Shown piece by piece: positions 25,597 through 34,551 of a stretch of 64,000 nucleotides of DNA. The position numbers and the translations under genes are program-made. Positions within the stretch are counted from its first letter, which is position 1; the number at the start of each line of letters is the position of its first letter. The notes under the pieces are model-generated. The model was not told the DNA's origin, made no database searches, and worked only from the letters and a program-made list of their open reading frames with translations. Source of the DNA: Rhodobacterales bacterium (lineage in GTDB: Bacteria > Pseudomonadota > Alphaproteobacteria > Rhodobacterales > Rhodobacteraceae); NCBI GenBank assembly GCA_009993005.1, contig JAACUH010000056.1:1-64000 (forward strand). Reading direction: 5' to 3'.

Positions 25597-27798
25597 ATGG
25601 CCGAGACGGGCGCGGAGGTCTTTGAAGAGGGGGCTTTGGTCGGCGTGCTGACCACGCAGCCGCTCGACCGGCTGCTCGATTACCGCGCGCCCGAAGGCGG
25701 CTGCGTGCTGGGCGCGCTTGTCGAGGTGCCGCTGGGGCCGCGGCTGGTGCCGGGCGTGGTCTGGGGGCCGGGCAAGGGCGATTTCGACATCAGGAAGGTG
25801 CGCTCGGTGCAGCGCGTGCTCGACGCCGCGCCGATGCGCGAGGAGATGCGGCAGTTTCTGACCCGGGTCGCCGATTACACGCTCACGCCGATGCCCGCGA
25901 TGCTGCGGCTGGCGACGCGGGCGCCGGGGCTGGGCGATGCGCCCGCCATGCGCAGGGTTTACCGGCTGGGGGCTGCGGCGCCGCAGCGGCTGACCGAGGC
26001 GCGCGCGCGGGTGATCGAGGTGCTGGGCGAGTATGGCGGGCTGGCGCTCACGCTGGGCGAGTTGGCCGAGGCGGCGGGCGTGGGCGCGAGCGTCGTCAAG
26101 GGGCTGGTCGCGCAGGGCGCGGTGCTGGAGGAGGACAGCCCCCGCGACATGCCCTATCCGCGGCTCGACCCCGGCCTGCACGGCAAACCGCTGACCGCGG
26201 ATCAGGCGGCGGCGGCGCAGGTGCTGCGGACGGGCGTCGAGGGGGGGGCTTACGGCACGACGCTGCTCAAGGGCATCACCGGGTCGGGCAAGACCGAGGT
26301 CTACCTCGAGGCGGTGGCCGCGTGCCTGGCGCGGGGGCGGCAGGCGCTGGTGCTCTTGCCCGAGATCGCGCTGACGGGTGCGTTCCTGACCCGCGTCGAG
26401 GCGCGGTTTGGCGCGCGGCCGGCGGAATGGCATTCGGGCGTGACGATGACCGAACGCCGGCGGTGCTGGCGGATGGTGGGGCAGGGCGGCGCGCAACTGG
26501 TCGTCGGCGCCCGCTCGGCACTGTTCCTGCCGTTCCGCGACCTTGGCCTGATCGTGGTCGATGAGGAACACGACACCTCCTACAAGCAGGAGGACGGTGT
26601 GCTCTACAATGCGCGCGACATGGCGGTGCTGCGCGCCTCGCTCGACAGCGCGCAGGTGGTGCTGGCCTCGGCCACGCCCAGCCTGGAAAGCTGGGCCAAT
26701 GTCGAGGCGGGGAAATATGCGCGCATCGAACTCACCTCGCGCTTTGGCCCTGCGGTGCTGCCCGCGATGCGCGCGGTGGACATGCGCGGCGAGGCGCTGA
26801 CGGCGGGGCATTGGGTCTCGCCGACGCTGCAGCGCGGCATCGCCGAGAGGCTCGCGCGTGGCGAACAGGCGCTGTTGTTTCTCAACCGGCGCGGCTATGC
26901 GCCGGTGACGCTCTGCCGCGCCTGCGGGCATCAGATCGGCTGCGACGATTGCGATGCGCGAATGGTCGAGCACCGGTTTCTCAAACGCCTCGTCTGCCAT
27001 CAATGCGGTGCGACGCGGCCGATGCCGACCCTCTGCCCGTCCTGCGGGGCCGAGGGGCGGCTCGCGCCGGTGGGGCCGGGGGTCGAGCGGCTGGCGGAAG
27101 AGGCGCAGGCGCTGTTTCCGGATGCCCGCGTGGCGGTGCTGTCGTCGGATCTTTACGGCACGGCGCGCGCGCTCAAGGACCATATCGCGGCGATTGCCGA
27201 TGGTGGCGCGGACATCATCATCGGCACGCAACTCGTGGCCAAGGGGCACAACTTTCCGCTATTGACGCTGGTGGGGGTGATCGACGCCGACCTCGGGCTG
27301 CAAGGGTCCGACCTGCGCGCGGCCGAACGCACGTTCCAGCTCATGCGGCAGGTGACGGGGCGTGCGGGGCGCGGGGCGGTGGCGGGTGAGGCGATGCTGC
27401 AAACCTACCAGCCCGAGCATCCGGTGATCCGCGCGATCCTTGCGGGCGACGAAGAGGCGTTCTGGCGGGCCGAGGCGGCCGAGCGGCGTGCGGCGGGCGT
27501 GCCGCCCTATGGCCGCATGGCGGGCATCATCCTGAGCAGCCCCGACGTGCAGGCGGTGTTCGATCTCGGCAATGCGATGGCGCGCGCCGATGCGCCCCTG
27601 CGCCAGATCGGCGCGCAGGTGTTCGGGCCGGCGCCCGCGCCCATTGCGCGCGTGCGCGGGCGGCACCGCGTGCGCCTTCTGGTCAAGGCCGACCGGGGCG
27701 TGGCGCTGCAACCCGCGCTGGCCGCCTGGGTCGCGCAGTTCCGTATCCCGGCCAATCTGCGCCTGTCGATCGACATCGACCCGCAGAGCTTTCTCTAG
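25597..27798 (+). CDS. priA: Primosomal replication protein N' (PriA helicase)
   Basis: A 733-residue superfamily 2 helicase that reloads the replisome at stalled forks. It has an N-terminal DNA 3'-end-binding domain, then Walker [10 protein letters not shown] (residues 227-235), the DEEH box at 322-325, a zinc-binding cysteine cluster ([16 protein letters not shown] and [18 protein letters not shown]) inserted in the second helicase lobe, and QVTGRAGRG as motif VI. The frame is open far upstream, but that part is antisense to transaldolase; the ATG at 25597 gives a family-like N-terminus and length. Confidence 0.96.
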   Translation: MAETGAEVFEEGALVGVLTTQPLDRLLDYRAPEGGCVLGALVEVPLGPRLVPGVVWGPGKGDFDIRKVRSVQRVLDAAPMREEMRQFLTRVADYTLTPMPAMLRLATRAPGLGDAPAMRRVYRLGAAAPQRLTEARARVIEVLGEYGGLALTLGELAEAAGVGASVVKGLVAQGAVLEEDSPRDMPYPRLDPGLHGKPLTADQAAAAQVLRTGVEGGAYGTTLLKGITGSGKTEVYLEAVAACLARGRQALVLLPEIALTGAFLTRVEARFGARPAEWHSGVTMTERRRCWRMVGQGGAQLVVGARSALFLPFRDLGLIVVDEEHDTSYKQEDGVLYNARDMAVLRASLDSAQVVLASATPSLESWANVEAGKYARIELTSRFGPAVLPAMRAVDMRGEALTAGHWVSPTLQRGIAERLARGEQALLFLNRRGYAPVTLCRACGHQIGCDDCDARMVEHRFLKRLVCHQCGATRPMPTLCPSCGAEGRLAPVGPGVERLAEEAQALFPDARVAVLSSDLYGTARALKDHIAAIADGGADIIIGTQLVAKGHNFPLLTLVGVIDADLGLQGSDLRAAERTFQLMRQVTGRAGRGAVAGEAMLQTYQPEHPVIRAILAGDEEAFWRAEAAERRAAGVPPYGRMAGIILSSPDVQAVFDLGNAMARADAPLRQIGAQVFGPAPAPIARVRGRHRVRLLVKADRGVALQPALAAWVAQFRIPANLRLSIDIDPQSFL

Positions 27799-27806
27799 GC
27801 CCGGCG

Positions 27807-28268
27807 TCAGGTCTGTGCGTCCTGATCGCCCGCCTCGACGCTGGCGCGGAAGTTGTCAAAGAACTGGTCGGCCATCTTGCGCGCAAAGCCGCCGATGATG
27901 CGGTTGCCCAGCTGCGCGAGCTTGCCGCCCACCAGCGCCTCGACCTTGTAGGACAGCTCGGTGCCGCCCTCGACATCGCGCAGCACCACATCCGCGCCGC
28001 CCTTGGCAAAGCCCGCGACGCCGCCCTTGCCCTCGCCTTTGATGGTATAGCTTTCCCCCGGCACCACGTTGGACAGCGCCACCGCCCCCTTGAACGTTGC
28101 CTTGACCGGGCCGACCTTCTGCACGACCGTCGCCTCGAACCCGTCGGCGGGCGTGCCGTCCAGGTCCGTGCAGCCCGGAATGGCGGCCTTGAGCGTGGCC
28201 GCATCGTTGAGTTTTGCCCAGACGGTCGCCCTGTCCGCCGCGATGACCGTGCTGCCTTCGAGTTCCAT
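27807..28268 (-). CDS. CoxG-like SRPBCC protein
   Basis: A 153-residue START/SRPBCC-fold protein of the carbon-monoxide-dehydrogenase subunit G family. The typical start MELEGSTVIAADRATVWAKL is followed by IPGCTDLDG and VVQKVGPVKATFKGAV. CoxG proteins are involved in maturing or membrane-anchoring molybdenum hydroxylases, but no coxSML genes are near, so the function here is open. It is a single gene convergent with priA (eight-base gap) and downstream of pccR on the same strand. Confidence 0.85.
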   Translation of the reverse strand: MELEGSTVIAADRATVWAKLNDAATLKAAIPGCTDLDGTPADGFEATVVQKVGPVKATFKGAVALSNVVPGESYTIKGEGKGGVAGFAKGGADVVLRDVEGGTELSYKVEALVGGKLAQLGNRIIGGFARKMADQFFDNFRASVEAGDQDAQT

Positions 28269-28334
28269 TCCCGCCCTCCCTGCGATGCCTTGGGCGCCAT
28301 CTTCGGGCGCGGCCTGCGCGATTGCAAGCGGCGG

Positions 28335-29729
28335 TCAGTCCACCTGATAGGGCAACAGGCCGCGATGGTCGGGATCGACGCGCAACCGGCGTTCCAGCGG
28401 CGGCACCGCGCGCTGGTGGCAATCGCGGCGTTCGCAGATGCGGCAGGAGATGCCGATCGGCTCAAAGGCCGCCGGGCTGCCGGTATCGAGGTGGTCGGCA
28501 TAGACGATGTCGGGCGCATGGCGCACCTCGCAGCCCAGCCCGATGGCAAAGCGGCGCACAGGGGCATCGTAAGCGCCGCCCGACCGGCTGATGTCGCGCG
28601 CGAGACAGAAATAGCGCGCGCCGTCAGGGGTCTGCGCCAGTTGCCGCAGCCAGCGGCCTGGCGCCTCGAAGGCCTGATGCACGTTCCACAGCGGGCAGGC
28701 GCCGCCGTAGCGGGCGAATTGCAACGTGGTGGCCGAATGCCGCTTGGTGATCGTGCCGGCCGGATCGACGCGCACGAAAAAGAACGGGATGCCCTTGGCG
28801 CCGGGCCGCTGCAGCGTCGAGAGCCGGTGCGCGACCTGTTCGAGCGAGGCGCCAAAGCGGTCGGCCAGCCGTTCGAGGTCGTGACGCAGCGTGCGCGCGG
28901 CGTCCAGAAACCGGGCGTAGGGCATCAGCGCCGCCCCGGCAAAGTAGTTGGCCAGCCCCACCTTGGCGATGGCGCGCGCCTCGGGCGTCTGGAACCGGGC
29001 GAGGTCGAGCGTCGCCTCGAGCAGCCGGTCCTGCGTGAGCAGCGCCAGTTGCAGCAGCGTCTGGAAGGTCTGCGTGGCCGGTGCGGCGCGGCGCGACAGG
29101 GTCAGGTGGCGGCGCGTCGGGTCGTAATGGCGGATCGCGGCGCTGTCCTCGTGGCTGATCGTGACACCCTGGGCTGCGAGCGTGGCCGCCGCCGCCTGCG
29201 CGATGTCGCCGCCGGCACGGTCGGCGACATGCTCTGCCGCGCGGTCCACCGCGTCGAGGTAGTTGTCGCAATAGTGGAAAAAGTCGCGCACCTCTTCCCA
29301 GGGGCTGGGTTGCAGCCGCGCATCCTCGCGCCCCAGCGCCTCGTCGAGCGAGGCGAGGCGTTCGTGGGTCTGCCGGTAGGCGCGGTGCAGCGCGAGAAAG
29401 GCATGGGTCAGCGCAGGCGCGTTCGACGCCGCGAGCCGCAGGTCCGACAGCGGCGGGGTAGGGCCGGTAAACAGCGGATCGGCCAGCGCCTCGCGCATGT
29501 CGCTGACCAGCCGCGCCTCGTCGCCGGCCTGCAACTCGGTCACGTCAAAGCCGAATTCCTGCGCCAGCGCCAGCACCACGGCGGTGCTCACGGGGCGGTT
29601 GTTGTTCTCCATCTGGTTGAGATAGGGCAGCGACACGCCCAGCTTGTCGGCAAAGAGTTTCTGCGTGAGGCCGATGCGGCCGCGCATCTCGCGCAGCTTG
29701 ACCCCGGCATAGAGCTTCTGGACGGCCAT
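28335..29729 (-). CDS. pccR: Short-chain fatty acyl-CoA regulator PccR/ScfR family
   Basis: A 464-residue transcription factor. An N-terminal XRE helix-turn-helix (residues 8-65, GRIGLTQKLFADKLGVSLPYLNQMENNNRPVS region) is followed by a central helical domain with HEDSAAIRHYDPTRR and a C-terminal domain with cysteines (GACPLWNVH and SCRICERRDCHQ) typical of the RamB/ScfR group. In Rhodobacter sphaeroides PccR activates pccB for propionyl-CoA assimilation. Here pccB lies only 1.9 kb away, and both promoter regions contain TTTGCAAA-like boxes. I therefore infer a propionyl-CoA-responsive activator that also controls its own gene. Confidence 0.88.
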   Translation of the reverse strand: MAVQKLYAGVKLREMRGRIGLTQKLFADKLGVSLPYLNQMENNNRPVSTAVVLALAQEFGFDVTELQAGDEARLVSDMREALADPLFTGPTPPLSDLRLAASNAPALTHAFLALHRAYRQTHERLASLDEALGREDARLQPSPWEEVRDFFHYCDNYLDAVDRAAEHVADRAGGDIAQAAAATLAAQGVTISHEDSAAIRHYDPTRRHLTLSRRAAPATQTFQTLLQLALLTQDRLLEATLDLARFQTPEARAIAKVGLANYFAGAALMPYARFLDAARTLRHDLERLADRFGASLEQVAHRLSTLQRPGAKGIPFFFVRVDPAGTITKRHSATTLQFARYGGACPLWNVHQAFEAPGRWLRQLAQTPDGARYFCLARDISRSGGAYDAPVRRFAIGLGCEVRHAPDIVYADHLDTGSPAAFEPIGISCRICERRDCHQRAVPPLERRLRVDPDHRGLLPYQVD

Positions 29730-29738
29730 GGCGGCACC

Positions 29739-29788
29739 TTTGCGGATTAGCTGATGGCTTGGTCTAGCGCCTGCAAAGCCTGCTAATC
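29739..29788. promoter_or_regulatory. Candidate PccR boxes in the pccR promoter region
   Basis: TTTGCGGATTAGC (29739-29751) and TGCAAAGCCTGCTAATC (29772-29788) lie 10 to 59 bases upstream of the pccR start. On the minus strand the second reads GATTAGCAGGCTTTGCA, matching the AATTAGCnGATTTGCAAA units before pccB. The closeness to the start codon fits autoregulation. Confidence 0.6.
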
Positions 29789-29793
29789 AAGCC

Positions 29794-31008
29794 TCAGCCG
29801 TTCAGGAACCGCTCGCGCCGGATCACCCAGAGGATCGAGGCGCCGGCGCAGAGCGCGGTCAGGAACATGATCACCTGCAAGGGCAGCGCCCCCGACCCCG
29901 GCACCAGCAGCGCACCCGCCACAGCCGACAATGCCGCGCCGCCCCCGATCAGGATCGCCCCGCCCAGCCCCGAGGCCGTGCCCGCCAGATGTGGGCGCAC
30001 CGACAGCATCCCGGCCGTGGCATTGGGCATCACCAGCCCGTTGCCCAGCCCCACCGTGGTGCAAAAGCTGAAGAAGATCAGCGCGCTATGCACCCCTGCC
30101 AGCGACAGAAGCAGCGACAGCCCCATCCCCGCCGCGGTGATCAGCGTGCCCGCGAGGATCATCCTGTTGATCCCGAACCGCACCGAATAGCGGCCCGAGA
30201 CAAAATTGCCCACCGCATAGCCGATCGCGGGTGCGCCCAGCGCCGCCCCGGTCCAGACCGCCGAGAGCCCATAGACATCGCCTGCGACAAAGGACGCCCC
30301 GCCGAGGAAGGCAAAGAACGCACCCGAGGCAAAGGCGGCGCACAGCACATAGCCCCAGAACCGCTGCGAGCGCAGCAATTCGGGGTAGGACCGGAACTGG
30401 TCGGCAAAGCTGATCCCGCGCCCCGCCACCGTCTCGCCCTGGTCGAAATAGCACAGAAGGCCCACGCCGATGCCGCAGGCCGCGAGAAACCAGAATGTCG
30501 CCTGCCAGCCGAACGCCTCGTCCAGCACGCCGCCCACAACCGGCCCCACCATCGGCACCAGCGCCATCCCCATCGTCACATAGCCGATCACCGAGGCCGC
30601 CTGCTCCTGCGGGAACATGTCGCGCACGATGGCGCGGCTGAGCACCATCGCCGAGGCGACCGCGCCCTGCATCATGCGAAAGGCCAGGAATACCTCGACC
30701 GAAGGCGCATAGACCGCGCCGATGGTCGCGACCACAAAGATCGCCATCGACCACAGGATCACCGGGCGGCGGCCAAAGCGGTCCGAGATCGGCCCGATGA
30801 CCACCTGCAACAGCGCCGTCACCGCCAGATAGGCCGACACCGAGAGCTGCATCAGCGCGTAGTCGGTGTCGAACCAGACGGCCATCGCTGCGAGCGAGGG
30901 CAGGAAGATCGACATGTTCAGCGCCGAAATCCCCGCGATCAGCATGAGCGTGGAGACATGCGGCGGCGTATTGCGGTCGAGAAACCGGACGGCGGGAGCG
31001 GATGTCAT
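29794..31008 (-). CDS. MFS transporter, Bcr/CflA-like
   Basis: A 404-residue inner-membrane protein of the major facilitator superfamily with twelve predicted hydrophobic segments. The loop after TM2 reads GPISDRFGRRPVIL, the standard MFS motif A of drug/H+ antiporters of the Bcr/CflA type. The length is typical. Starts at MTSAPAVRFLDRN. It sits upstream of pccR on the same strand and is separated from it by the PccR boxes, so it is not necessarily in the propionate regulon. The substrate is unknown: probably efflux of small amphipathic compounds. Confidence 0.88.
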   Translation of the reverse strand: MTSAPAVRFLDRNTPPHVSTLMLIAGISALNMSIFLPSLAAMAVWFDTDYALMQLSVSAYLAVTALLQVVIGPISDRFGRRPVILWSMAIFVVATIGAVYAPSVEVFLAFRMMQGAVASAMVLSRAIVRDMFPQEQAASVIGYVTMGMALVPMVGPVVGGVLDEAFGWQATFWFLAACGIGVGLLCYFDQGETVAGRGISFADQFRSYPELLRSQRFWGYVLCAAFASGAFFAFLGGASFVAGDVYGLSAVWTGAALGAPAIGYAVGNFVSGRYSVRFGINRMILAGTLITAAGMGLSLLLSLAGVHSALIFFSFCTTVGLGNGLVMPNATAGMLSVRPHLAGTASGLGGAILIGGGAALSAVAGALLVPGSGALPLQVIMFLTALCAGASILWVIRRERFLNG

Positions 31009-31056
31009 GCGCCAGACCTAGACCTGTGACGGGGCGGTGTCCATTCCCCCGCCACG

Positions 31057-31416
31057 TCAGCCGCGCGCAGGGAACTGCGCAAAAATGAACCATGCCCCCA
31101 GCGCGATGAAGGCAAAGCCGACGAGGTGATTCCACTTGACCGGCTCTTGCAGGTAGAACACCGAAAAGAGGACAAAGACCGTCAGGGTGATGACCTCCTG
31201 AATGGTCTTGAGCTGCGCTGCGCTGAAATGCCCGTGCCCGATCCGGTTGGCGGGCACCTGCAGGACATATTCAAAGAATGCGATGCCCCAGCTGATCAGG
31301 ATCACCGCGAACAGCGGCGCGGCCTTGTATTTCAGATGCCCGTACCAGGCGAAGGTCATGAACACATTCGAGACCAGCAGGAGGCCGATGGTAATCACGG
31401 GAACGGGAAGCTGCAT
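31057..31416 (-). CDS. DUF486 / DMT-like small membrane protein
   Basis: A 119-residue protein with four hydrophobic segments (PVITIGLLLVSNVFMTFAWYG, AVILISWGIAFFEYV, ITLTVFVLFSVFYL, LVGFAFIALGAWFIF), recognised as the DUF486 family related to small drug/metabolite transporters. The start MQLPVPVIT has GGAG upstream; an ATG 33 bases earlier adds an unlikely polar leader. Probably a dimeric inner-membrane carrier or a structural membrane protein. It is divergent from pccB across the PccR box region. Confidence 0.85.
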   Translation of the reverse strand: MQLPVPVITIGLLLVSNVFMTFAWYGHLKYKAAPLFAVILISWGIAFFEYVLQVPANRIGHGHFSAAQLKTIQEVITLTVFVLFSVFYLQEPVKWNHLVGFAFIALGAWFIFAQFPARG

Positions 31417-31482
31417 GGCGGGGCTCCGGGTGTGCGTCGCGGCTGTCATATGCGGGGCTATGGCATCTGCAAAGGGCCAGGA

Positions 31483-31532
31483 AATTAGCGGATTTGCAAA
31501 AAATGGATTCAGGTAATTAGCTGGATTGCAAA
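31483..31532 (+). promoter_or_regulatory. Two direct-repeat PccR boxes upstream of pccB
   Basis: Two 18-base units, AATTAGCGGATTTGCAAA (31483-31500) and AATTAGCTGGATTGCAAA (31515-31532), repeat with 32-base periodicity, about three helical turns, and a further TTAGC follows at 31533-31537. A weaker CTGCAAA lies at 31467-31473. TTTGCAAA is the known core of RamB/PccR sites. The array ends 70 bases before the pccB start. Confidence 0.75.
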
Positions 31533-31602
31533 TTAGCGCTTTCCGGCTTCTCTCGCCCCGGTTGGGCGCCTATGGTCGCGCAGGTTCGGGGAGGGGACGA
31601 CG

Positions 31603-33135
31603 ATGAACGGTATCCTGCAGGAGCTTGAGGCGCGGCGCGGCGCGGCGCGGGCAGGGGGCGGCGCGGCGCGGGTCGCGGCGCAGCACGCCAAGGGCAAGCT
31701 CACCGCGCGCGAACGGGTCGAATTGCTGCTCGACGAAGGCTCGTTCGAGGAATTCGACATGTTCGTGGCCCACCGCTGCACCGATTTCGGCATGGGCGAC
31801 AGCCGCCCGGCAGGCGACGGGGTCGTGACCGGCTGGGGCACGGTCAATGGCCGCATGGTCTATGTGTTCAGCCAGGATTTCACCGTCTTTGGCGGCTCCC
31901 TCTCTGAAACCCATGCGCAAAAGATCTGCAAGATCATGGACATGGCGATGCAGAACGGCGCGCCTGTCGTGGGGATCAACGACAGCGGCGGCGCGCGTAT
32001 CCAGGAAGGCGTGGCGAGCCTCGCCGGCTATGCCGAGGTGTTCCAGCGCAATGTGTTGGCCTCGGGCGTGGTGCCGCAGATCAGCCTCATCATGGGGCCC
32101 TGCGCGGGCGGCGCGGTCTATAGCCCGGCGATGACCGACTTCATCTTCATGGTCAAGGACAGCTCTTACATGTTCGTGACCGGGCCCGATGTGGTGAAAA
32201 CCGTCACCAACGAGGTCGTTTCCGCCGAGGATCTGGGCGGCGCCAGCACCCATACCCGCAAATCCTCGGTCGCGGACGGCGCCTTTGAAAACGATGTCGA
32301 GGCGCTGGCCGAGGCGCGCCGCCTGATCGACTTCCTGCCGTCCTCCAACCGCGAAAAGCCCCCGGTGCGGCCGTTCTTCGATGACATCACCCGGATCGAG
32401 CCGAGCCTCGACACGCTGATCCCGGCCAATGCCAATACCCCCTATGACATGCGCGAACTGATCGCCAAGATCGCCGATGAGGGCGATTTTTTCGAGATCC
32501 AGTCCGAATTCGCCCGCAATATCCTCACCGGCTTCATCCGGCTCGAAGGGTCCACGGTCGGCGTGGTGGCCAACCAGCCGCTGGTGCTCGCCGGCGTGCT
32601 CGACATCGACAGCTCGCGCAAGGCCGCGCGCTTCGTGCGCTTCTGCGATGCCTTCGAGATCCCGATCCTGACGCTGGTCGATGTGCCGGGCTTCATGCCG
32701 GGGACCGCGCAGGAACATGGCGGTGTGATCAAACATGGCGCGAAACTGCTCTTTGCCTATGGCGAGGCGACGGTGCCCAAGGTCACGGTCATCACCCGCA
32801 AGGCCTATGGCGGGGCCTATGACGTGATGTCCTCCAAGCATCTGCGCGGCGATTTCAACTATGCCTGGCCCACCGCCGAGATCGCGGTGATGGGGTCCAA
32901 GGGCGCGGTCGAGATCCTCTATCGCGGCGAGGCGGGCGATGCGGAAAAGGTCGCCGCGCGCACCCGCGACTATGAGGCGCGCTTTGCCAATCCCTTTGTC
33001 GCGGCCGAGCGTGGCTTTATCGACGAGGTCATCATGCCGCGCAGCACCCGTGCGCGGGTCTGCCGGGCCTTTGCGTCGCTGCGTGGCAAGCGGCTGAGCA
33101 ATCCTTGGAAAAAGCATGACAATATCCCGCTTTAG
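31603..33135 (+). CDS. pccB: Propionyl-CoA carboxylase beta subunit (carboxyltransferase)
   Basis: A 510-residue carboxyltransferase that moves CO2 from carboxybiotin to propionyl-CoA, giving (S)-methylmalonyl-CoA. Both crotonase-like halves are present: the N-terminal half with [14 protein letters not shown] and [12 protein letters not shown], and the C-terminal half with [32 protein letters not shown] and [15 protein letters not shown], the acyl-CoA and biotin sites. The start is preceded by GAGGGGACGACG. The PccR boxes upstream suggest induction by propionyl-CoA. Its partner pccA is 1.4 kb downstream, with three small genes between. Confidence 0.97.
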   Translation: MNGILQELEARRGAARAGGGAARVAAQHAKGKLTARERVELLLDEGSFEEFDMFVAHRCTDFGMGDSRPAGDGVVTGWGTVNGRMVYVFSQDFTVFGGSLSETHAQKICKIMDMAMQNGAPVVGINDSGGARIQEGVASLAGYAEVFQRNVLASGVVPQISLIMGPCAGGAVYSPAMTDFIFMVKDSSYMFVTGPDVVKTVTNEVVSAEDLGGASTHTRKSSVADGAFENDVEALAEARRLIDFLPSSNREKPPVRPFFDDITRIEPSLDTLIPANANTPYDMRELIAKIADEGDFFEIQSEFARNILTGFIRLEGSTVGVVANQPLVLAGVLDIDSSRKAARFVRFCDAFEIPILTLVDVPGFMPGTAQEHGGVIKHGAKLLFAYGEATVPKVTVITRKAYGGAYDVMSSKHLRGDFNYAWPTAEIAVMGSKGAVEILYRGEAGDAEKVAARTRDYEARFANPFVAAERGFIDEVIMPRSTRARVCRAFASLRGKRLSNPWKKHDNIPL

Positions 33136-33499
33136 CCTGGCGTTTTCGGTCCTGGCCGGCGCCGCCTGCGCGCAGGGTGTCACCACGCCCTCGGGGCAGG
33201 AGGTGACGCTGTTCGACGTGCGGGTCGAGGATGCGGGCGTGGTGCGTTTCCGCTTTCTCGCGCCCGCCATCGACCCGGCCGGGCAGGGGCTGGTGTTTGA
33301 CGATGTGGCGGGCGATTTCGGCTGGCTGTGCGAGGCCGTGGCCCTGCCCGCGCTGGCCCAAAGCGGACGGCCCGCGCAGCAGGTGGTCATCTCGCTCTCG
33401 GACCGGGAGGTCGCGTTCGGGCAGGCCGCACCCGAGGCCACGCAGTTCTTCGAGGCCTATGCGCTCGATGGGTCCACATGTATCTGGCAGGCGTTCTGA
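33116..33499 (+). CDS. Small exported protein of unknown function (DUF6497-like)
   Basis: A 127-residue protein with a signal peptide ([20 protein letters not shown], cleavage near residue 19). The mature part is beta-rich ([27 protein letters not shown]) and has two cysteines (LCEAV and STCIW) that could form a periplasmic disulfide. It overlaps the end of pccB by 20 bases in another frame, so it is translationally tied to pccB. The family is seen in Rhodobacteraceae near pccB but has no known role; a periplasmic quality-control or structural role is only a guess. Confidence 0.78.
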   Translation: MTISRFSLAFSVLAGAACAQGVTTPSGQEVTLFDVRVEDAGVVRFRFLAPAIDPAGQGLVFDDVAGDFGWLCEAVALPALAQSGRPAQQVVISLSDREVAFGQAAPEATQFFEAYALDGSTCIWQAF

Positions 33500-33533
33500 T
33501 GCGCCGCCCACTCACAGGCGCAGGGGCGCGGTA

Positions 33534-33878
33534 ATGGAAAAACATCGCGGCTTTCCGGGGCGTCTGCCCGGCACGGATTTTCAGTTCGTCATCCGCCGGG
33601 CCTCGGCCGGCGGGGCCACGAAACTCGTCGCGCGCGAACGTTTCGCCGACCGCCGCCCGGCGGACCGGCGCGCGGACGAAGGTTTCATGGCCGCGCTCTG
33701 GGCGCATTTCGGTGAAGACCCCTTTGTGCGCGGCAATCTCGATGCCGGGCGTCTGTCATGGCTGTTCGGCCGCGAGGTGATTCCCGCCGAAGATCCGTTC
33801 GATCCGGCCAGTTATGACGCGCTGCTGCGCATCGACGTGGCGCGCGCGCAGGTCAGTTTTCCGGATGTGATCGGATGA
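33534..33878 (+). CDS. Small hypothetical protein between pccB and pccA
   Basis: A 114-residue protein starting MEKHRGFPGRLPGTDFQFVI with no signal peptide or membrane segment. It is rich in Arg and Asp and has a possible small alpha/beta fold. Codon use resembles the neighbours, and the frame stays open to a TGA at 33876-33878. I do not recognise a family. It is in line with pccB and the exported protein and is probably transcribed with them. Confidence 0.6.
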   Translation: MEKHRGFPGRLPGTDFQFVIRRASAGGATKLVARERFADRRPADRRADEGFMAALWAHFGEDPFVRGNLDAGRLSWLFGREVIPAEDPFDPASYDALLRIDVARAQVSFPDVIG

Positions 33879-34260
33879 GCGCCCGGATTATCAGCGAGAG
33901 TTTGCCAGCCGCAATACAATTTAAGCGGGAATCTGCCGATCTGGCCGGACCCGGCAAATTGGGCTGTGACGCAGCGGAAAACCTGTGCCACGCTCTGGAT
34001 GTGGCCAGAGGGTCCAGCAAGCCTCTGACCACACATTGTCAAGACCGTTACCCTTCCCCAATCGGGTGGCCTGATCGTACCCGGATCAGGCCACCCACCC
34101 CTTTTGCAGGGGCGGTTTCCCGCCGAAACCGGGCAAATCCCGTCAAAAAACCGCCATATGAAGCCCTGAGCGTCTGGGGAGGGGAAACCTTCCCTTGCGG
34201 CTGTGGCCGCGAGATGGCACTGATTGTCGCGTCTGGGGCAACGACATCAGGAGATACATC
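33879..34260 (+). other. Intergenic stretch of 382 bases with two hairpins
   Basis: No convincing gene. The stretch is less GC-rich than its surroundings near 33890-33960 (CAATACAATTTAAGC). It holds a strong hairpin with T-tract at 34064-34104, and a small hairpin CGGTTTC/GAAACCG at 34113-34131. It ends with AGGAGATACATC, the ribosome binding site of the lipoprotein gene. A small RNA ending at the first hairpin is possible. Confidence 0.5.
34064..34104 (+). terminator. Terminator-like hairpin downstream of the pccB group
   Basis: A perfect 13-bp stem GGGTGGCCTGATC/GATCAGGCCACCC with a 7-base loop, followed by ACCCCTTTT. It lies 186 bases past the last pccB-group gene. It probably ends the pccB transcript or an unannotated small RNA. 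Confidence 0.75.
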
Positions 34261-34467
34261 ATGCGGACTTTCTTCAAGATTGCCGGCGTTTTCGCCGTGG
34301 CAGGGACTCTGGCGGCCTGTGAAGGCACCGACATCGAGCGCGGCGCGCTTGGTGCTGTCGGTGGCGCGCTCACGGCCGAAGTGCTGGGCACCAACGTCGC
34401 CGGTGGCGCGCTCATCGGCGGTGCGGCCGGCGTGCTGTGCGACGACCTCACCACGGTCTGCCGCTAA
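34261..34467 (+). CDS. Small glycine-rich lipoprotein (entericidin-like)
   Basis: A 68-residue protein with a signal peptide ending in a lipobox LAAC (Cys20), then a Gly/Ala-rich body (GALGAVGGALTAEVLGTNVAGGALIGGAAG) of the glycine-zipper type and a C-terminal DDLTTVCR with two further cysteines. It is probably lipidated and membrane-attached; such proteins occur as small envelope-stress lipoproteins. AGGAGA precedes the ATG. It has its own terminator directly after it. Confidence 0.85.
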   Translation: MRTFFKIAGVFAVAGTLAACEGTDIERGALGAVGGALTAEVLGTNVAGGALIGGAAGVLCDDLTTVCR

Positions 34468-34502
34468 CACCTCCACGCTGCCGCAAGGCGCGTTCCATCA
34501 GG

Positions 34503-34540
34503 GCCGTCCGGTGCACTTGCGCCGGGCGGCTTTTTGTTTT
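34503..34540 (+). terminator. Intrinsic terminator between the lipoprotein gene and pccA
   Basis: A 9-bp stem GCCGTCCGG/CCGGGCGGC (one G-U pair) with a 10-base loop, followed by TTTTTGTTTT. This is a textbook intrinsic terminator, yet the pccA ribosome binding site begins immediately after the T-run. Confidence 0.9.
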
Positions 34541-34551
34541 GCAGGGGCCGC

